DNA of 64,000 bases from JANXUR01 sp038229415 (GTDB lineage: Bacteria; Acidobacteriota; Terriglobia; Terriglobales; Acidobacteriaceae): NCBI GenBank assembly GCA_038229415.1, contig JBBROM010000012.1:1-64000 (forward strand), read 5' to 3'. Below the pieces are notes generated by a model. It was not told the DNA's origin. It saw only the letters and a program-made list of their open reading frames with translations, and did no database searches. The translations under genes and the position numbers were made by a program. Positions 43,159-52,148 of this stretch are shown in pieces; position 1 is the first letter of the stretch, and every line of letters begins with the position of its first letter.

Positions 43159-43479
43159 TCAGGAATTGCGAACCATTTCATACGAATCAATAACGCAGGC
43201 GACCCCTTGGGAGCCTTCCGCGCTGTTAAGTCCATCCGAACGCACTACGCGCCCTTTGCACTGCAGCACCACCGGACTGCCGCCGCCTGTGACTTCGGAA
43301 GGCAGTGCAATCTGGAACTCAATCTGGGATCCAACCTCAAGCGATCCTTCCGCCCGAACATAAACGCCTGCTGCGCTCAGGTTGGTGGTGTGTCCCTTGA
43401 CATCCTGATTGGTGTCGGCCGAGTGGATCGTAATAGGAAGTTCGAGAGGAAAGCGTTTTCCGGTACGCGCATCTGACAC
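43159..43479 (-). CDS. PilZ-domain protein (c-di-GMP receptor)
   Basis: 106 residues, essentially one domain. The c-di-GMP-binding elements are intact: RTGKR near residue 5 (RxxxR) and NLSAAG near residue 33 (N/DxSxxG). The following strands (VGSQIEFQIALP, VLQCKGRVVRSD) complete the PilZ barrel. Being a single domain, it probably binds a partner when c-di-GMP is high. The atypical response regulator lies 16 bases downstream on the same strand, which suggests linked control. Confidence 0.85.
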   Translation of the reverse strand: MSDARTGKRFPLELPITIHSADTNQDVKGHTTNLSAAGVYVRAEGSLEVGSQIEFQIALPSEVTGGGSPVVLQCKGRVVRSDGLNSAEGSQGVACVIDSYEMVRNS

Positions 43480-43652
43480 TAGGAAACCTCCTCGGACGCA
43501 GCAATCAAGCGGCGGCGGTGCGAGTTGCGATCAACTCCCTTATAGCACGGCAAGGGGCTCGGCGAAAGCTAGTCAAAGGTATACCCACCAACGGAAAGTT
43601 GCGCTACGCGAATATCGCGTGAAATTTCAGTATGCATCGCAACCCCTTGTTT

Positions 43653-44582
43653 CTAGCGGGCATAGTAGCCCTTCCGCGTACGCAACTTGACTCCCGGAAC
43701 ATGGGGAATCAAGGTGAGAGCGTGAAACTTGCCATCAGAACCAGGACGTGCTGGCCGGAACGAAAGGATGTATTGGCTGCGCAACTCTTCCTCGGTCTCT
43801 ACCAACGCCTTGTTCACGTCATGGCGTGACGCAGGGTAGAAGGTGCGGCCACCGGTGGCATCGGTAAGCTGCTGCAACCACTTGTCGCCCCGCTCCACGG
43901 TGGGGCTGTCGCTGGTGTTGATGGCGTACACGATGACTTCGGCGCGCTGTGCGGCTTCGATGGCCATGGCCAGAGTGGCGGCGCTCTGGTTGTCATTGCC
44001 GTCACTCAGCAAGAGCAACGCACGGCGCGCGGGTTCGCTGGAAGTCGAGGGCCAAGGTCGACGGCAAAGGGCGACGATGGCGTCGAAAAGGGCGGTTCCG
44101 CCGCCTGAGTGCAGGCGGGTCAGTGCGTCGTTGAGCAGGCGCTGATCGGAGGTGAGGTCTTGCGCGACGAGTAGGTCGGCGTTGAAGCCAGCGATGAAGG
44201 CGCGATCGCCGGTGCGGTGCAGGATGCGCGCCAGAAAGTCGCTGACGGACTGTAGTTCAAAGGGAAACTTGCTGTGGACCGAACCGCTGAGGTCCACGAC
44301 CAAGCCGACGTCGAGTGGAAGGTTGGACTCGCGGCGAAAGTCGAGGAAGGGTTGCACGTCTGTTCCGTCGTCGAGAACGCTAAAGCTGGTGGGGCCGAGA
44401 TCGTGGACGAAGTGGCCGTGCGAATCAATGGCCGTGACGACGAGGCGAATTTCGCGGACTTCCTGGCGGATGATGGGGATCGGTTCCGAAGACGATGGTG
44501 TCGCCAGCGCGCCGCCACTGGCTAAAAGCACAGCGGTGAGGAGAAATCGCAAGTGCCTCAGGTTGGATGGTGGGAATGACAT
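43653..44582 (-). CDS. Exported VWFA-domain protein (acidobacterial VWFA-related family)
   Basis: 309 residues from ATG 44582; a TTG 60 bases upstream is less likely. Signal peptide (LRHLRFLLTAVLLASGGALA). Next comes a strand-rich N-part (IRQEVREIRLVVTAIDSHGH, FSVLDDGTDVQPFLDF). The VWFA domain follows with MIDAS motif VDLSGSVHS (DxSxS, near residue 95), FNADLLVAQDLTSD and SDGNDN. C-terminus LRTRKGYYAR fits the VWFA-related family common in Acidobacteria. It probably binds metal-dependent ligands at the cell surface. It is single, upstream of the M2 peptidase but on the opposite strand. Confidence 0.85.
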   Translation of the reverse strand: MSFPPSNLRHLRFLLTAVLLASGGALATPSSSEPIPIIRQEVREIRLVVTAIDSHGHFVHDLGPTSFSVLDDGTDVQPFLDFRRESNLPLDVGLVVDLSGSVHSKFPFELQSVSDFLARILHRTGDRAFIAGFNADLLVAQDLTSDQRLLNDALTRLHSGGGTALFDAIVALCRRPWPSTSSEPARRALLLLSDGNDNQSAATLAMAIEAAQRAEVIVYAINTSDSPTVERGDKWLQQLTDATGGRTFYPASRHDVNKALVETEEELRSQYILSFRPARPGSDGKFHALTLIPHVPGVKLRTRKGYYAR

Positions 44583-44831
44583 CGGCAAAAGGCTGGGAAC
44601 TGGAAATGCAACAACCGGAACACAACGAACTTTGAAATCCAAGAAATTCAGGCTCTAGGTCAACGATACATGAGGAAGCGGGCGGTTCGCGACCCACGCA
44701 GCCGCCGAAAGGACACGTTTGACTGGCATAGTCAGCGCTGACAAGGAGCGTAAGCTGTTGGATAATGATGTGATTCCAAATGGACCATTTGCTTAGCTGA
44801 TATGGTGAGCGGAATTCTTTCTGGAGGCTAC
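44583..44831. other. Divergent intergenic region
   Basis: Between the VWFA gene (minus) and the M2 peptidase (plus). I see no gene and no clear hairpin. Confidence 0.4.
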
Positions 44832-46682
44832 ATGAAGCCTGACAATTTTCTTTCGATGTTGCGTTTGGTTGTCACTTTGATCTTCGTAGTAATGGGAGCG
44901 GTTGTGAACGTGAATGCAGAGAGTAAGCCGACGGTTGCGGAAGCTGAAGCTTTTATGAATCGCGCTGAGGCGCGCCTGGCCGAGCTGGCCGTGAAGGTGA
45001 ATCAGGCAACGTGGGTGCAGTCCAACTTTATTACGGAAGACACGCAGGCTTTAGCCGCCGCCGCGAATGACGAATTCACGGCAGTGACGACTGAGTTAGT
45101 GGAGGAGTCGAAGAAGTTCGATGGCGTGAAGATGAGTCCCGAGCTGGCGCGCAAGTTTATGCTGCTGCGGCTGGGGCTTACGGCACCCGCTCCGAAGGAT
45201 GCCAAGCTGCGCCGCGAAATGACCGAGCTGGGTAGCTGGCTAGAGGGCGAGTACGGCAAGGCGAAATACTGCCGCAAGGCTGCGGATGGGGCTACAGGTG
45301 TTGCGGGAAAAGAAGACTGTCTCGACATTACCGACATCGAGCGGCGCATGGCCGACAGCCGTGATCCGCAGGAACTGTTGGAGATGTGGAAGGGCTGGCA
45401 CGCGATTGCTCCGCACATGCGCGACAAGTACACCCGCTTTGTGGGGCTATCGAATCAGGGCGCGCGAGAGTTAGGGTTCAAGGATGTCGGCGCGTTGTGG
45501 CGCGGCGGGTATGACATGACGCCCGAAGAGTTCAGCACTGAGCTGGACCGGCTCTACGATCAAGTGAAGCCGCTGTATCTGGCTCTGCACACGTATGTGC
45601 GGACACAGCTTTCCAAACATTATGGGCCGGGTGTGGTGCCGGCGACGGGACCGATTCCAACACATTTGCTGGGCAACATCTGGGCGCAGTCGTGGGGCAA
45701 TGTGTATCCGCTGCTGAACGTACCGGAAGAGACGAAAAGTTTCGATACCACCGAACTGCTCAAGGCGAAGAATCTCGACGCCAAAGGCATGGTGCACTAC
45801 GGGGAAAACTTCTTCAAGTCTATGGGCTTTGCTCCACTGCCGGATACGTTTTGGGAGCGGTCGCTGTTCGTGAAGCCAAGGGATCGCGACGTGGTATGCC
45901 ACGCCAGTGCGTGGGATCTGGATAACGCCGATGATTTGCGCATCAAGATGTGCATCAACGTGAATGAGGAAGACTTCGTTACCATTCATCACGAACTGGG
46001 GCACAACTTCTATCAGCGGGCCTACAAGCACCAGCCGTACATGTTCCAGAATGGCGCGAATGACGGTTTTCATGAAGCGATCGGCGATGCCATCGCGCTG
46101 GCGATTACGCCGGCGTACTTGCACAAGGTGGGATTACTGGAAGAAGCTCCGAAGCCGGGGAACGATGTGCCGCTGCTGATGAAGCAGGCACTGGATCGCG
46201 TGGCGTTTTTGCCGTTTGGATTGCTGATTGATCAGTGGCGCTGGAAGGTGTTCTCAGGCGAGATTAAGCCTGCCAATTACAACAAGGCATGGTGGGAGTT
46301 GCGCAAGAAGTATCAAGGCGTGGTGCCGCCGGAGCCGCGCGGTGAAGAGTTCTTTGATCCGGCGGCGAAGTATCACGTGGCGGGGAATGTTCCATACACG
46401 CGCTATTTTCTTGCACATGTGCTGGAATTCCAGTTTTATCGCGCGCTGTGCCGCGAGTCGGGCTATCAGGGGCCGCTGCATCGCTGCACGTTCTTTGGAT
46501 CGAAGGCGGCGGGGGCCAAGTTTAATCAGATGCTGGAGATGGGCCAGAGCAAGCCATGGCCCGATGCGCTGGAGGCTTTGACCGGGCAGCGGCAGATGGA
46601 CGCTGGGGCGCTGCTGGAGTATTTTGCTCCGCTCAAGCTATGGCTGGACGAGCAGAACAAGGGCGCTCAGTCGGGTTGGTAG
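44832..46682 (+). CDS. Exported M2-family peptidyl-dipeptidase (ACE-like)
   Basis: 616 residues from ATG 44832, with TGGAGG four bases upstream; an in-frame TGGTGAGC upstream is not needed. Signal peptide (FLSMLRLVVTLIFVVMGAVV, cleaved near VNA). Zinc site HHELGHNFYQ (HExxH, near residue 385) with EAIGDAIAL giving the third ligand about 25 residues later. FFGSKAAGAKFNQML and GQRQMDAGALLEYFAPL match the C-terminus of the family. It removes C-terminal dipeptides from peptides in the periplasm and resembles the bacterial homologue of angiotensin-converting enzyme. The active site looks intact. Confidence 0.93.
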   Translation: MKPDNFLSMLRLVVTLIFVVMGAVVNVNAESKPTVAEAEAFMNRAEARLAELAVKVNQATWVQSNFITEDTQALAAAANDEFTAVTTELVEESKKFDGVKMSPELARKFMLLRLGLTAPAPKDAKLRREMTELGSWLEGEYGKAKYCRKAADGATGVAGKEDCLDITDIERRMADSRDPQELLEMWKGWHAIAPHMRDKYTRFVGLSNQGARELGFKDVGALWRGGYDMTPEEFSTELDRLYDQVKPLYLALHTYVRTQLSKHYGPGVVPATGPIPTHLLGNIWAQSWGNVYPLLNVPEETKSFDTTELLKAKNLDAKGMVHYGENFFKSMGFAPLPDTFWERSLFVKPRDRDVVCHASAWDLDNADDLRIKMCINVNEEDFVTIHHELGHNFYQRAYKHQPYMFQNGANDGFHEAIGDAIALAITPAYLHKVGLLEEAPKPGNDVPLLMKQALDRVAFLPFGLLIDQWRWKVFSGEIKPANYNKAWWELRKKYQGVVPPEPRGEEFFDPAAKYHVAGNVPYTRYFLAHVLEFQFYRALCRESGYQGPLHRCTFFGSKAAGAKFNQMLEMGQSKPWPDALEALTGQRQMDAGALLEYFAPLKLWLDEQNKGAQSGW

Positions 46683-46708
46683 ACAGGTGCCACGAGAAAT
46701 TTCATAGT

Positions 46709-46737
46709 TTGTTTCTAGCGCCAAATGGCGCTATGAT
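46709..46737 (+). promoter_or_regulatory. Promoter with embedded palindromic operator, RES-Xre unit
   Basis: -35 TTGTTT (46709-46714), 17-base spacer, -10 TATGAT (46732-46737). The spacer is nearly filled by the perfect palindrome TAGCGCCA-AA-TGGCGCTA (46716-46733), which also covers the first bases of the -10. The start codon is at 46747, only nine bases after the -10, so the message is leaderless or nearly so. This is the expected layout for autoregulation by the antitoxin. Confidence 0.7.
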
Positions 46738-46746
46738 AGATGACAT

Positions 46747-47181
46747 ATGGCGTCACAATTTCAATCCGTTGTGCGCGAGCTTGGTGGGGAGGCTGCACTG
46801 GGTCGGCGGGTGCGCACCGAAAGGGATGTGCGCGACTCTATCCGAGAGGGGTTCCCCCATGCCGCGCTGGAAGAATTATTGCGGACGTCCGGCCTCGGGC
46901 TGCGAGACCTGGCTTCGGTGCTTGATCTTTCTCCACGCAGCTTGCAAAGGCGGAGTGGCGGACGTCTCGCGCGGCATGAGTCAGACCGGCTTTACCGGCT
47001 GGCGCGAATTCTTGCCTTGGCCCATGAATTCTTAGGAGGACGGGAGCGAGCCCTGCATTGGCTGAAGCGCCCCAACGTTTCGCTCGGCGGCGGCATACCC
47101 CTCGAATGGCTTGACACGGAAGTGGGTGCCCGGCAGATCGAGAACGTGCTGGGTCGCATCGCCTACGGCGGGGTCAGCTAG
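46747..47181 (+). CDS. Xre/MbcA/ParS-family antitoxin (DUF2384)
   Basis: 144 residues. N-terminal helix-turn-helix (LEELLRTSGLGLRDLASVLD, then LSPRSLQRR) and the C-terminal toxin-binding domain LGGRERALHWLKRPNVSLGG, with PLEWLDTEVGARQIENVL. This is the antitoxin of the RES-Xre type, which neutralises the NAD+-degrading toxin downstream and represses the operon. The stop lies six bases before the toxin start. The near-absence of a leader suggests it is translated from the first AUG. Confidence 0.9.
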   Translation: MASQFQSVVRELGGEAALGRRVRTERDVRDSIREGFPHAALEELLRTSGLGLRDLASVLDLSPRSLQRRSGGRLARHESDRLYRLARILALAHEFLGGRERALHWLKRPNVSLGGGIPLEWLDTEVGARQIENVLGRIAYGGVS

Positions 47182-47187
47182 TCTCAC

Positions 47188-47721
47188 GTGGTTCTCTCCT
47201 CAGCACCTCCAACAGGTAACACCCGCGTTTACCGGCTTCTGCGAGCTCGCTATGCCCAATCTCCGTTCGATGGTGAAGGCTCGTTCCGTTACGGGGGGCG
47301 GTGGTCGAGTCCGGGGACGCGATTGGTATACACCTCTGAACGAGAGTCGCTGGCCCTCCTGGAGTATTTTGCCCACCTTGATCCTGCGGATCTGCCTACT
47401 GACCTTGTGCTGGCGGTTGCGGATGTTCCGTCAAATCTGAGCCATGTGAGTGTTCCCGCGAACGATTTACCGACAGACTGGCGCTCCACGCCCGCGCCTT
47501 TGGAACTGGCGCGTTTGGGCGATGAATTCGTTGCACAGGGACGCACTGCGATTCTGGTGGTGCCCTCGGTACTGGCTCCCAATGACTCAAATTGGTTGCT
47601 CAATCCGGCTCATCCGGATTTTCGGCGAATCGCGATAGGAGAGGCTGAACCTTTCGCCTATGACCGTCGTAGGCTCGACCGGAAGAAAGCGCGGAAGCGG
47701 GCGAAAGAGTTAATCAGTTAA
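47188..47721 (+). CDS. RES-domain toxin (NAD+ phosphorylase)
   Basis: 177 residues starting at GTG 47188. RES features: RVYRLLRARYAQSPFDGEGS (Arg), FRYGGRWSSPGTRLVYTSE (Tyr and Ser), and ESLALLEYFAH (Glu). These three conserved residues line the active site, and ILVVPSVLAPNDSNWLLNPAHPDF completes the domain. RES toxins break NAD+ by phosphorolysis, which depletes the cell's NAD+ pool. The gene is intact and probably translationally coupled to its antitoxin. Confidence 0.9.
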   Translation: MVLSSAPPTGNTRVYRLLRARYAQSPFDGEGSFRYGGRWSSPGTRLVYTSERESLALLEYFAHLDPADLPTDLVLAVADVPSNLSHVSVPANDLPTDWRSTPAPLELARLGDEFVAQGRTAILVVPSVLAPNDSNWLLNPAHPDFRRIAIGEAEPFAYDRRRLDRKKARKRAKELIS

Positions 47722-48096
47722 GAATCCATCGTCAATGTTTTGGTTTGGCGCATTCGCGGCATGAATGGCTACACGGTGGGAGTTGGTTGCATCTTCAGAA
47801 CTGACCGCCCGGTTGGTTTTTAGCCGTTATCCTTACTGGTTTTCCGGGCAGTCCTTCCGATTTGGGATTTCCTCGCGATATTGTGGCTTCTTCCTGTCCT
47901 ATTACTACTTAGTTACTTGTTATATGTAGTATTCAGCGTGTAGCATCGCTCACACTTTGCGTTGCCGGGGGCAACGCAATCGGCTCTCTGGATTCCCGGT
48001 TCAGGGAAGACGCTGGTCTCCCCGGTTTTGTGATGTGAGCGCGGCGGCACCGTTCTGGTCTCGACGGCGACCAATCTTTGCTACACGGAGAATTAA
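47722..48096 (+). other. Leader region of the giant Ig-repeat protein
   Basis: 375 bases without a gene. It holds a perfect hairpin TTGCGTTGCC-GGG-GGCAACGCAA at 47957-47979, then a second stem-forming region (47995-48060). I compared it with the c-di-GMP-I riboswitch core from memory and did not find its GGAAA/GACGCAAAGCC elements. It may be a structured 5' leader of unknown type. Confidence 0.35.
47957..47979 (+). promoter_or_regulatory. Perfect 10-bp hairpin in leader
   Basis: TTGCGTTGCC and GGCAACGCAA enclose GGG. It is GC-rich with no T-run, about 120 bases before the start of the giant secreted protein. It might be an mRNA stability or regulatory element. Confidence 0.4.
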
Positions 48097-51000
48097 ATGT
48101 TGAAGCGGACACGCATCATTACGGGAATTCTTAGCCTTACCGCCGGATTGCTGTGCGCGGTTGCGCCGATGGCGGCGCAGACTGTCACTGGGCCAATCGT
48201 GCGGAAAGAAGTGCATCACGATACTTCACTGCCGTTGCGTGATTTGGCGCGACTTGCGCCGCCGGCGACGATCCACGTCAAGCATGAAGCCGAAGCCTGG
48301 CGGCGGATTCCGTTGCCTCCGGGAGCAGACCAGCCGGTGGACGATCCCGTTTTGCAACGGACAACCGCAGTGGCTGCTCCGCTGAATACGCCGACGGTTG
48401 GCCTGAGCTTCGATGGCATAGGACAAGGCGTGGCTGGCTTTACGGTAGGCAGTGCGCCGCCGGATACGAACGGTGCAGTGGGCGCGACCCAGTTCGTGCA
48501 GATGGTCAACTCCAGCTACGCGGTTTATAGCAAGACAACTGGTGCGCTGGTGCTAGGCCCGGTGGCCAACAATACGCTGTGGTCCGGGTTCGGCGGTGGC
48601 TGCCAGACCAATAACGATGGCGACCCGGTGGTGCTGTATGACAAGATCGCCAGCCGCTGGGTGCTGACCCAGTTTTCGGTAACGACGCAGCCGTACTTGC
48701 AGTGCCTGGCGGTTTCGACGACCTCGGATGCGACCGGCACCTACAATCGCTATTCATTTTCCTACACCAACTTTGATGACTATCCGAAGATGGGTGTTTG
48801 GCCGGACGGCTACTACACCACCTTCAATATGTTCAACGGCAACACGTTCGTGGGTGCCGATTCCTGCGCCTACAACCGCACGGCAATGCTGGCTGGCAGT
48901 GCCGCCACGCAGGTCTGCTTCCAGCAGGGTTCGGGCGTGGGCGGACTGTTGCCCGCGGATATGGATGGCACGATTCAGCCACCTGCCGGGTCTCCTAATT
49001 ACCAGATCTATTACGGCACCAATTCGCTACAGTTGTACAAGTTTCACGTGGACTTTGCGACACCGGCGAATTCAACGTTTACTGGTCCGACGAACATTCC
49101 GGTGGCGGCATTTTCAGCGGTATGCGGCGGCGGCACCTGCATTCCACAAAAGGGCGTGACGCAGCAGCTCGATTCGCTGGCGGATCGTCTGATGTTCCGG
49201 CTGGCCTACCGCAACTTCACCAACCACGAATCGCTCGTGGTAAGCCAGTCCGTAGTGGCAGGTTCCAGCGGCGGTGTGCGCTGGTATGAAGTCCAGAACC
49301 CGAACGGCACGCCGAGTGTGGCGCAGCAGAGCACCTTCGCGCCGGACTCCAACTATCGCTGGATGAGCAGTATCGCGATGGACTCCGCTGGCGATTTAGC
49401 GGTTGGATACAGTAAATCCAGCAGTACGCTGAATCCCTCAATCTTCTATGCAGGCCGGGTGCCGGGCGATACTCCGAGCACGCTGGAGGCGGAAGTACAA
49501 CTGGTTGCCGGTACAGGATCGCAAACGGGCAGCAGCCTGAGCCGTTGGGGTGACTACAGTGCGATGACTGTGGATCCTGTGGACGACTGCACCTTCTGGT
49601 ACACAACGGAATACATCAAGACCAACGGTGCCTTTAACTGGAACACCCGCATCGGCAACTTCAAATTCCCCGGTTGCGGTACTAGTACGCCGGACTATAC
49701 GCTCTCTGCCTCACCGACGAGTTTGTCGGTAACACAGGGCAACAGTGGGACAAGCACCATTACGGTGAATCCGCTGAGCGGCTTTACGGGCAGTGTGGCC
49801 TTGACGGCTAGCGGCTTGCCGACGGGTGTCACTGCTTCCTTTAACCCGACCAGCACCACCGGCACCAGCACCTTGACTCTGACCGCCAGCAGCACGGCGA
49901 CCACGGGTACGGCGACAGTGACCGTCACCGGCACCAGCGGCTCACTATCGCACACCACGACGGTGAGCGTTACGGTGAACTCGGCAGGTACGCCGACGGC
50001 AACGCTCAGTCCTTCGACGTTGACCTTTGGAAGCACCAGCGTGGGTGCTTCCAGTGCATCACAGGCGGTGACACTTACGAACTCTGGTACGGGAGCGTTG
50101 GTGATTACCGGCATCGGCATCGGCACCAACTATTCCCAGACCAATAACTGCGGTGGTCAGGTAAATGCTGGGTCGAGCTGTACGATCAACGTTACCTTCA
50201 CGCCCACGACGACAGGTACCCTCACCGGAACCCTGACGGCAGTGGACAATGCGACGCCCAGCCAGCAGACGGTAACGACTACGGGAACCGGTGTGGCCGC
50301 AGCCGACTACTCACTCTCCGCGTCGCCCAGCGGCCTGAGCATCGTGCAGGGCAATGCCGGCACCAGCACCATTACTGTGTCGCCGATCAGCGGCTTTAGC
50401 GGCAGCGTAGCCTTAAGCGCTTCTGGTTTGCCCAGCGGCGTGACGGCTGCATTCAGTCCAACCAGCACGACATCCACCAGCACCTTAACTCTGACTGCCA
50501 GCGGTACGGCAACTACCGGCACTTCTACCGTGACAGTGACCGGAACCTCGGGCACTCTGACGCACACCACCACCATCAGCCTGACCATAACGGCCAGCGG
50601 TGGCGGCGGCGGGGCGCAGACAGCGGTTTATGACAGCACGTTGAAGGCTCCGAAATGCGCGACGACAGGTTCGTCGTGCGACTCTGGCGCCAGCTTACTG
50701 CTGGGCCGGGCGACGCTTGCGGGCGGCACCGAGCCGAATCAACCGAACACCATCAACAGCACTTGTGCCGACGGCACCAGTGGCACCTTCCACTCGGATG
50801 AATCGAATGATCGTCTGTTGATCGCGACCACCGATGGCAGCACGATGGCGCCGGGCAAGTCGGTGAAGGTGACTGCGACGGTGTGGGCTTACAGCGGCTT
50901 TACTTCGGACGCGCTGGATCTTTACTACGCGGCCGATGCGACGAATCCTGTGTGGACAGCGATCCAGACGGGCATTGTTCCCACAGCGGCGGGCGCACAG

Positions 51001-51969
51001 ACTCTGTCGGGAACGTTCACCTTGCCAGCGGGTTCGCTTCAGGCGGTACGCGCGGTGTTCCGCTACACGGGTACGGCGGGCTCCTGCACCACCGGAGCTT
51101 ACGACGATCATGACGATCTGATCTTCGCCACCGGTGCGGCGGCTCCGGACTACTCGCTCTCGGCCTCTCCGGCGAGCGTGAGCGTCACCCAGAGCAGCAC
51201 GGCGACCAGCACGATCACGGTCGCCCCGTTGAATGGCTTCACCGGCAGCGTTGCGCTGACGGCGAGCGGCCTGCCAGCGGGCGTCACGGCGGCGTTCAGT
51301 CCGGCCTCCACCACTTCCACCAGCACCCTGACCTTCACCGCCAGCAGCACGGCGACGACGGGCGTGGCGACGGTGACGGTGACTGGCACATCGGGCAGCA
51401 CCACGCACACTACGACGATCAGCCTGACGGTAAATGCTACAGGCGGCGGGGCGCAGACTGCGGTGTACGACGCTACGTTGAAGGCTCCGAAGTGTACGAC
51501 GGTGGGTACGTCGTGCGACTCGGGTGCCACGTTGCTCAACGGTCGCGGCACGGAGACCAACGGCAACGAAGTGAACCGGCCGAACACCATCAACAGCTCC
51601 TGCGTAGATGGCAACAGTGGCACCTACCACACGGATGAGTCGAATGACCGGCTGAAGATCGCGGCGACGAGCGGCAATCTGACCCACGGCCAGACGGCCA
51701 CTATCACCGCAACCGTCTATGCCTATAGCACGGGCTCGTCCGACACACTGGATCTGTACTATGCCCCGAACGCCAACAGCCCGGTCTGGACTTTGATCGG
51801 GAGCATGGTGCCTGCGGCTGGCGGTGTGCAAACCATCACCAAGACCTTCACGCTGCCCACGGGCAGCCTGCAGGCCATTCGCGCCAACTTCCGCTATCAG
51901 GGTACCGCGTCGTCATGCAGCACAGGTACGTATGACGATCACGATGACCTGATCTTCGCGGTGCAGTAG
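48097..51969 (+). CDS. Giant secreted protein with repeated Ig-like and C-terminal modules
   Basis: 1,290 residues. Signal peptide (RIITGILSLTAGLLCAVAPM, cleaved near AAQ). Residues about 85-525 form an extracellular domain that includes PPDTNGAVGATQFVQMVNSS and WGDYSAMTVDPVDDCTFWYT, probably a beta-propeller-like or sialidase-like unit. Then come A (Ig-like, from about 531), D (choice-of-anchor D, ending TGTLTAVDNATPSQQTVTTT), A, B, A, B. Each A starts DYxLSASPxxLS and ends TVTGTSG...TT; each B starts QTAVYD(S/A)TLKAPKC and ends YDDHDDLIFA. The function is unknown; adhesion or polymer binding is plausible. No LPXTG or membrane anchor is seen. A terminator follows. Confidence 0.85.
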   Translation: MLKRTRIITGILSLTAGLLCAVAPMAAQTVTGPIVRKEVHHDTSLPLRDLARLAPPATIHVKHEAEAWRRIPLPPGADQPVDDPVLQRTTAVAAPLNTPTVGLSFDGIGQGVAGFTVGSAPPDTNGAVGATQFVQMVNSSYAVYSKTTGALVLGPVANNTLWSGFGGGCQTNNDGDPVVLYDKIASRWVLTQFSVTTQPYLQCLAVSTTSDATGTYNRYSFSYTNFDDYPKMGVWPDGYYTTFNMFNGNTFVGADSCAYNRTAMLAGSAATQVCFQQGSGVGGLLPADMDGTIQPPAGSPNYQIYYGTNSLQLYKFHVDFATPANSTFTGPTNIPVAAFSAVCGGGTCIPQKGVTQQLDSLADRLMFRLAYRNFTNHESLVVSQSVVAGSSGGVRWYEVQNPNGTPSVAQQSTFAPDSNYRWMSSIAMDSAGDLAVGYSKSSSTLNPSIFYAGRVPGDTPSTLEAEVQLVAGTGSQTGSSLSRWGDYSAMTVDPVDDCTFWYTTEYIKTNGAFNWNTRIGNFKFPGCGTSTPDYTLSASPTSLSVTQGNSGTSTITVNPLSGFTGSVALTASGLPTGVTASFNPTSTTGTSTLTLTASSTATTGTATVTVTGTSGSLSHTTTVSVTVNSAGTPTATLSPSTLTFGSTSVGASSASQAVTLTNSGTGALVITGIGIGTNYSQTNNCGGQVNAGSSCTINVTFTPTTTGTLTGTLTAVDNATPSQQTVTTTGTGVAAADYSLSASPSGLSIVQGNAGTSTITVSPISGFSGSVALSASGLPSGVTAAFSPTSTTSTSTLTLTASGTATTGTSTVTVTGTSGTLTHTTTISLTITASGGGGGAQTAVYDSTLKAPKCATTGSSCDSGASLLLGRATLAGGTEPNQPNTINSTCADGTSGTFHSDESNDRLLIATTDGSTMAPGKSVKVTATVWAYSGFTSDALDLYYAADATNPVWTAIQTGIVPTAAGAQTLSGTFTLPAGSLQAVRAVFRYTGTAGSCTTGAYDDHDDLIFATGAAAPDYSLSASPASVSVTQSSTATSTITVAPLNGFTGSVALTASGLPAGVTAAFSPASTTSTSTLTFTASSTATTGVATVTVTGTSGSTTHTTTISLTVNATGGGAQTAVYDATLKAPKCTTVGTSCDSGATLLNGRGTETNGNEVNRPNTINSSCVDGNSGTYHTDESNDRLKIAATSGNLTHGQTATITATVYAYSTGSSDTLDLYYAPNANSPVWTLIGSMVPAAGGVQTITKTFTLPTGSLQAIRANFRYQGTASSCSTGTYDDHDDLIFAVQ

Positions 51970-51988
51970 GCAGCAACAGTTGTAAAGG

Positions 51989-52020
51989 AAAGGCCGGCTC
52001 CTTGGAGCCGGCCTTTTTCT
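51989..52020 (+). terminator. Intrinsic terminator after Ig-repeat protein
   Basis: AGGCCGGCTCC-TTGGAGCCGGCC hairpin followed by TTTTTCT. Confidence 0.85.
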
Positions 52021-52148
52021 TTGTGTGAATCTTCTTTACATGAGCCCGGTAAAAGGGCGATGAATTAGAATCAAGCCCACGCTAGGATGACGTAGCGCAA
52101 AATGATTTGTATTAGAAAGATTATCCGGCAAGGGTTAGGGGATCGAGC

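Noticed and set aside
47722..48096. c-di-GMP riboswitch before the giant Ig-repeat protein
   Set aside because: The hairpin at 47957 is strong, but the conserved GEMM core elements were not found on reading the region.
50695..51831. Minus-strand open frame across the Ig-repeat gene
   Set aside because: Created by the repeated codon pattern of the A and B modules on the other strand; no ribosome-binding site or protein-like features.
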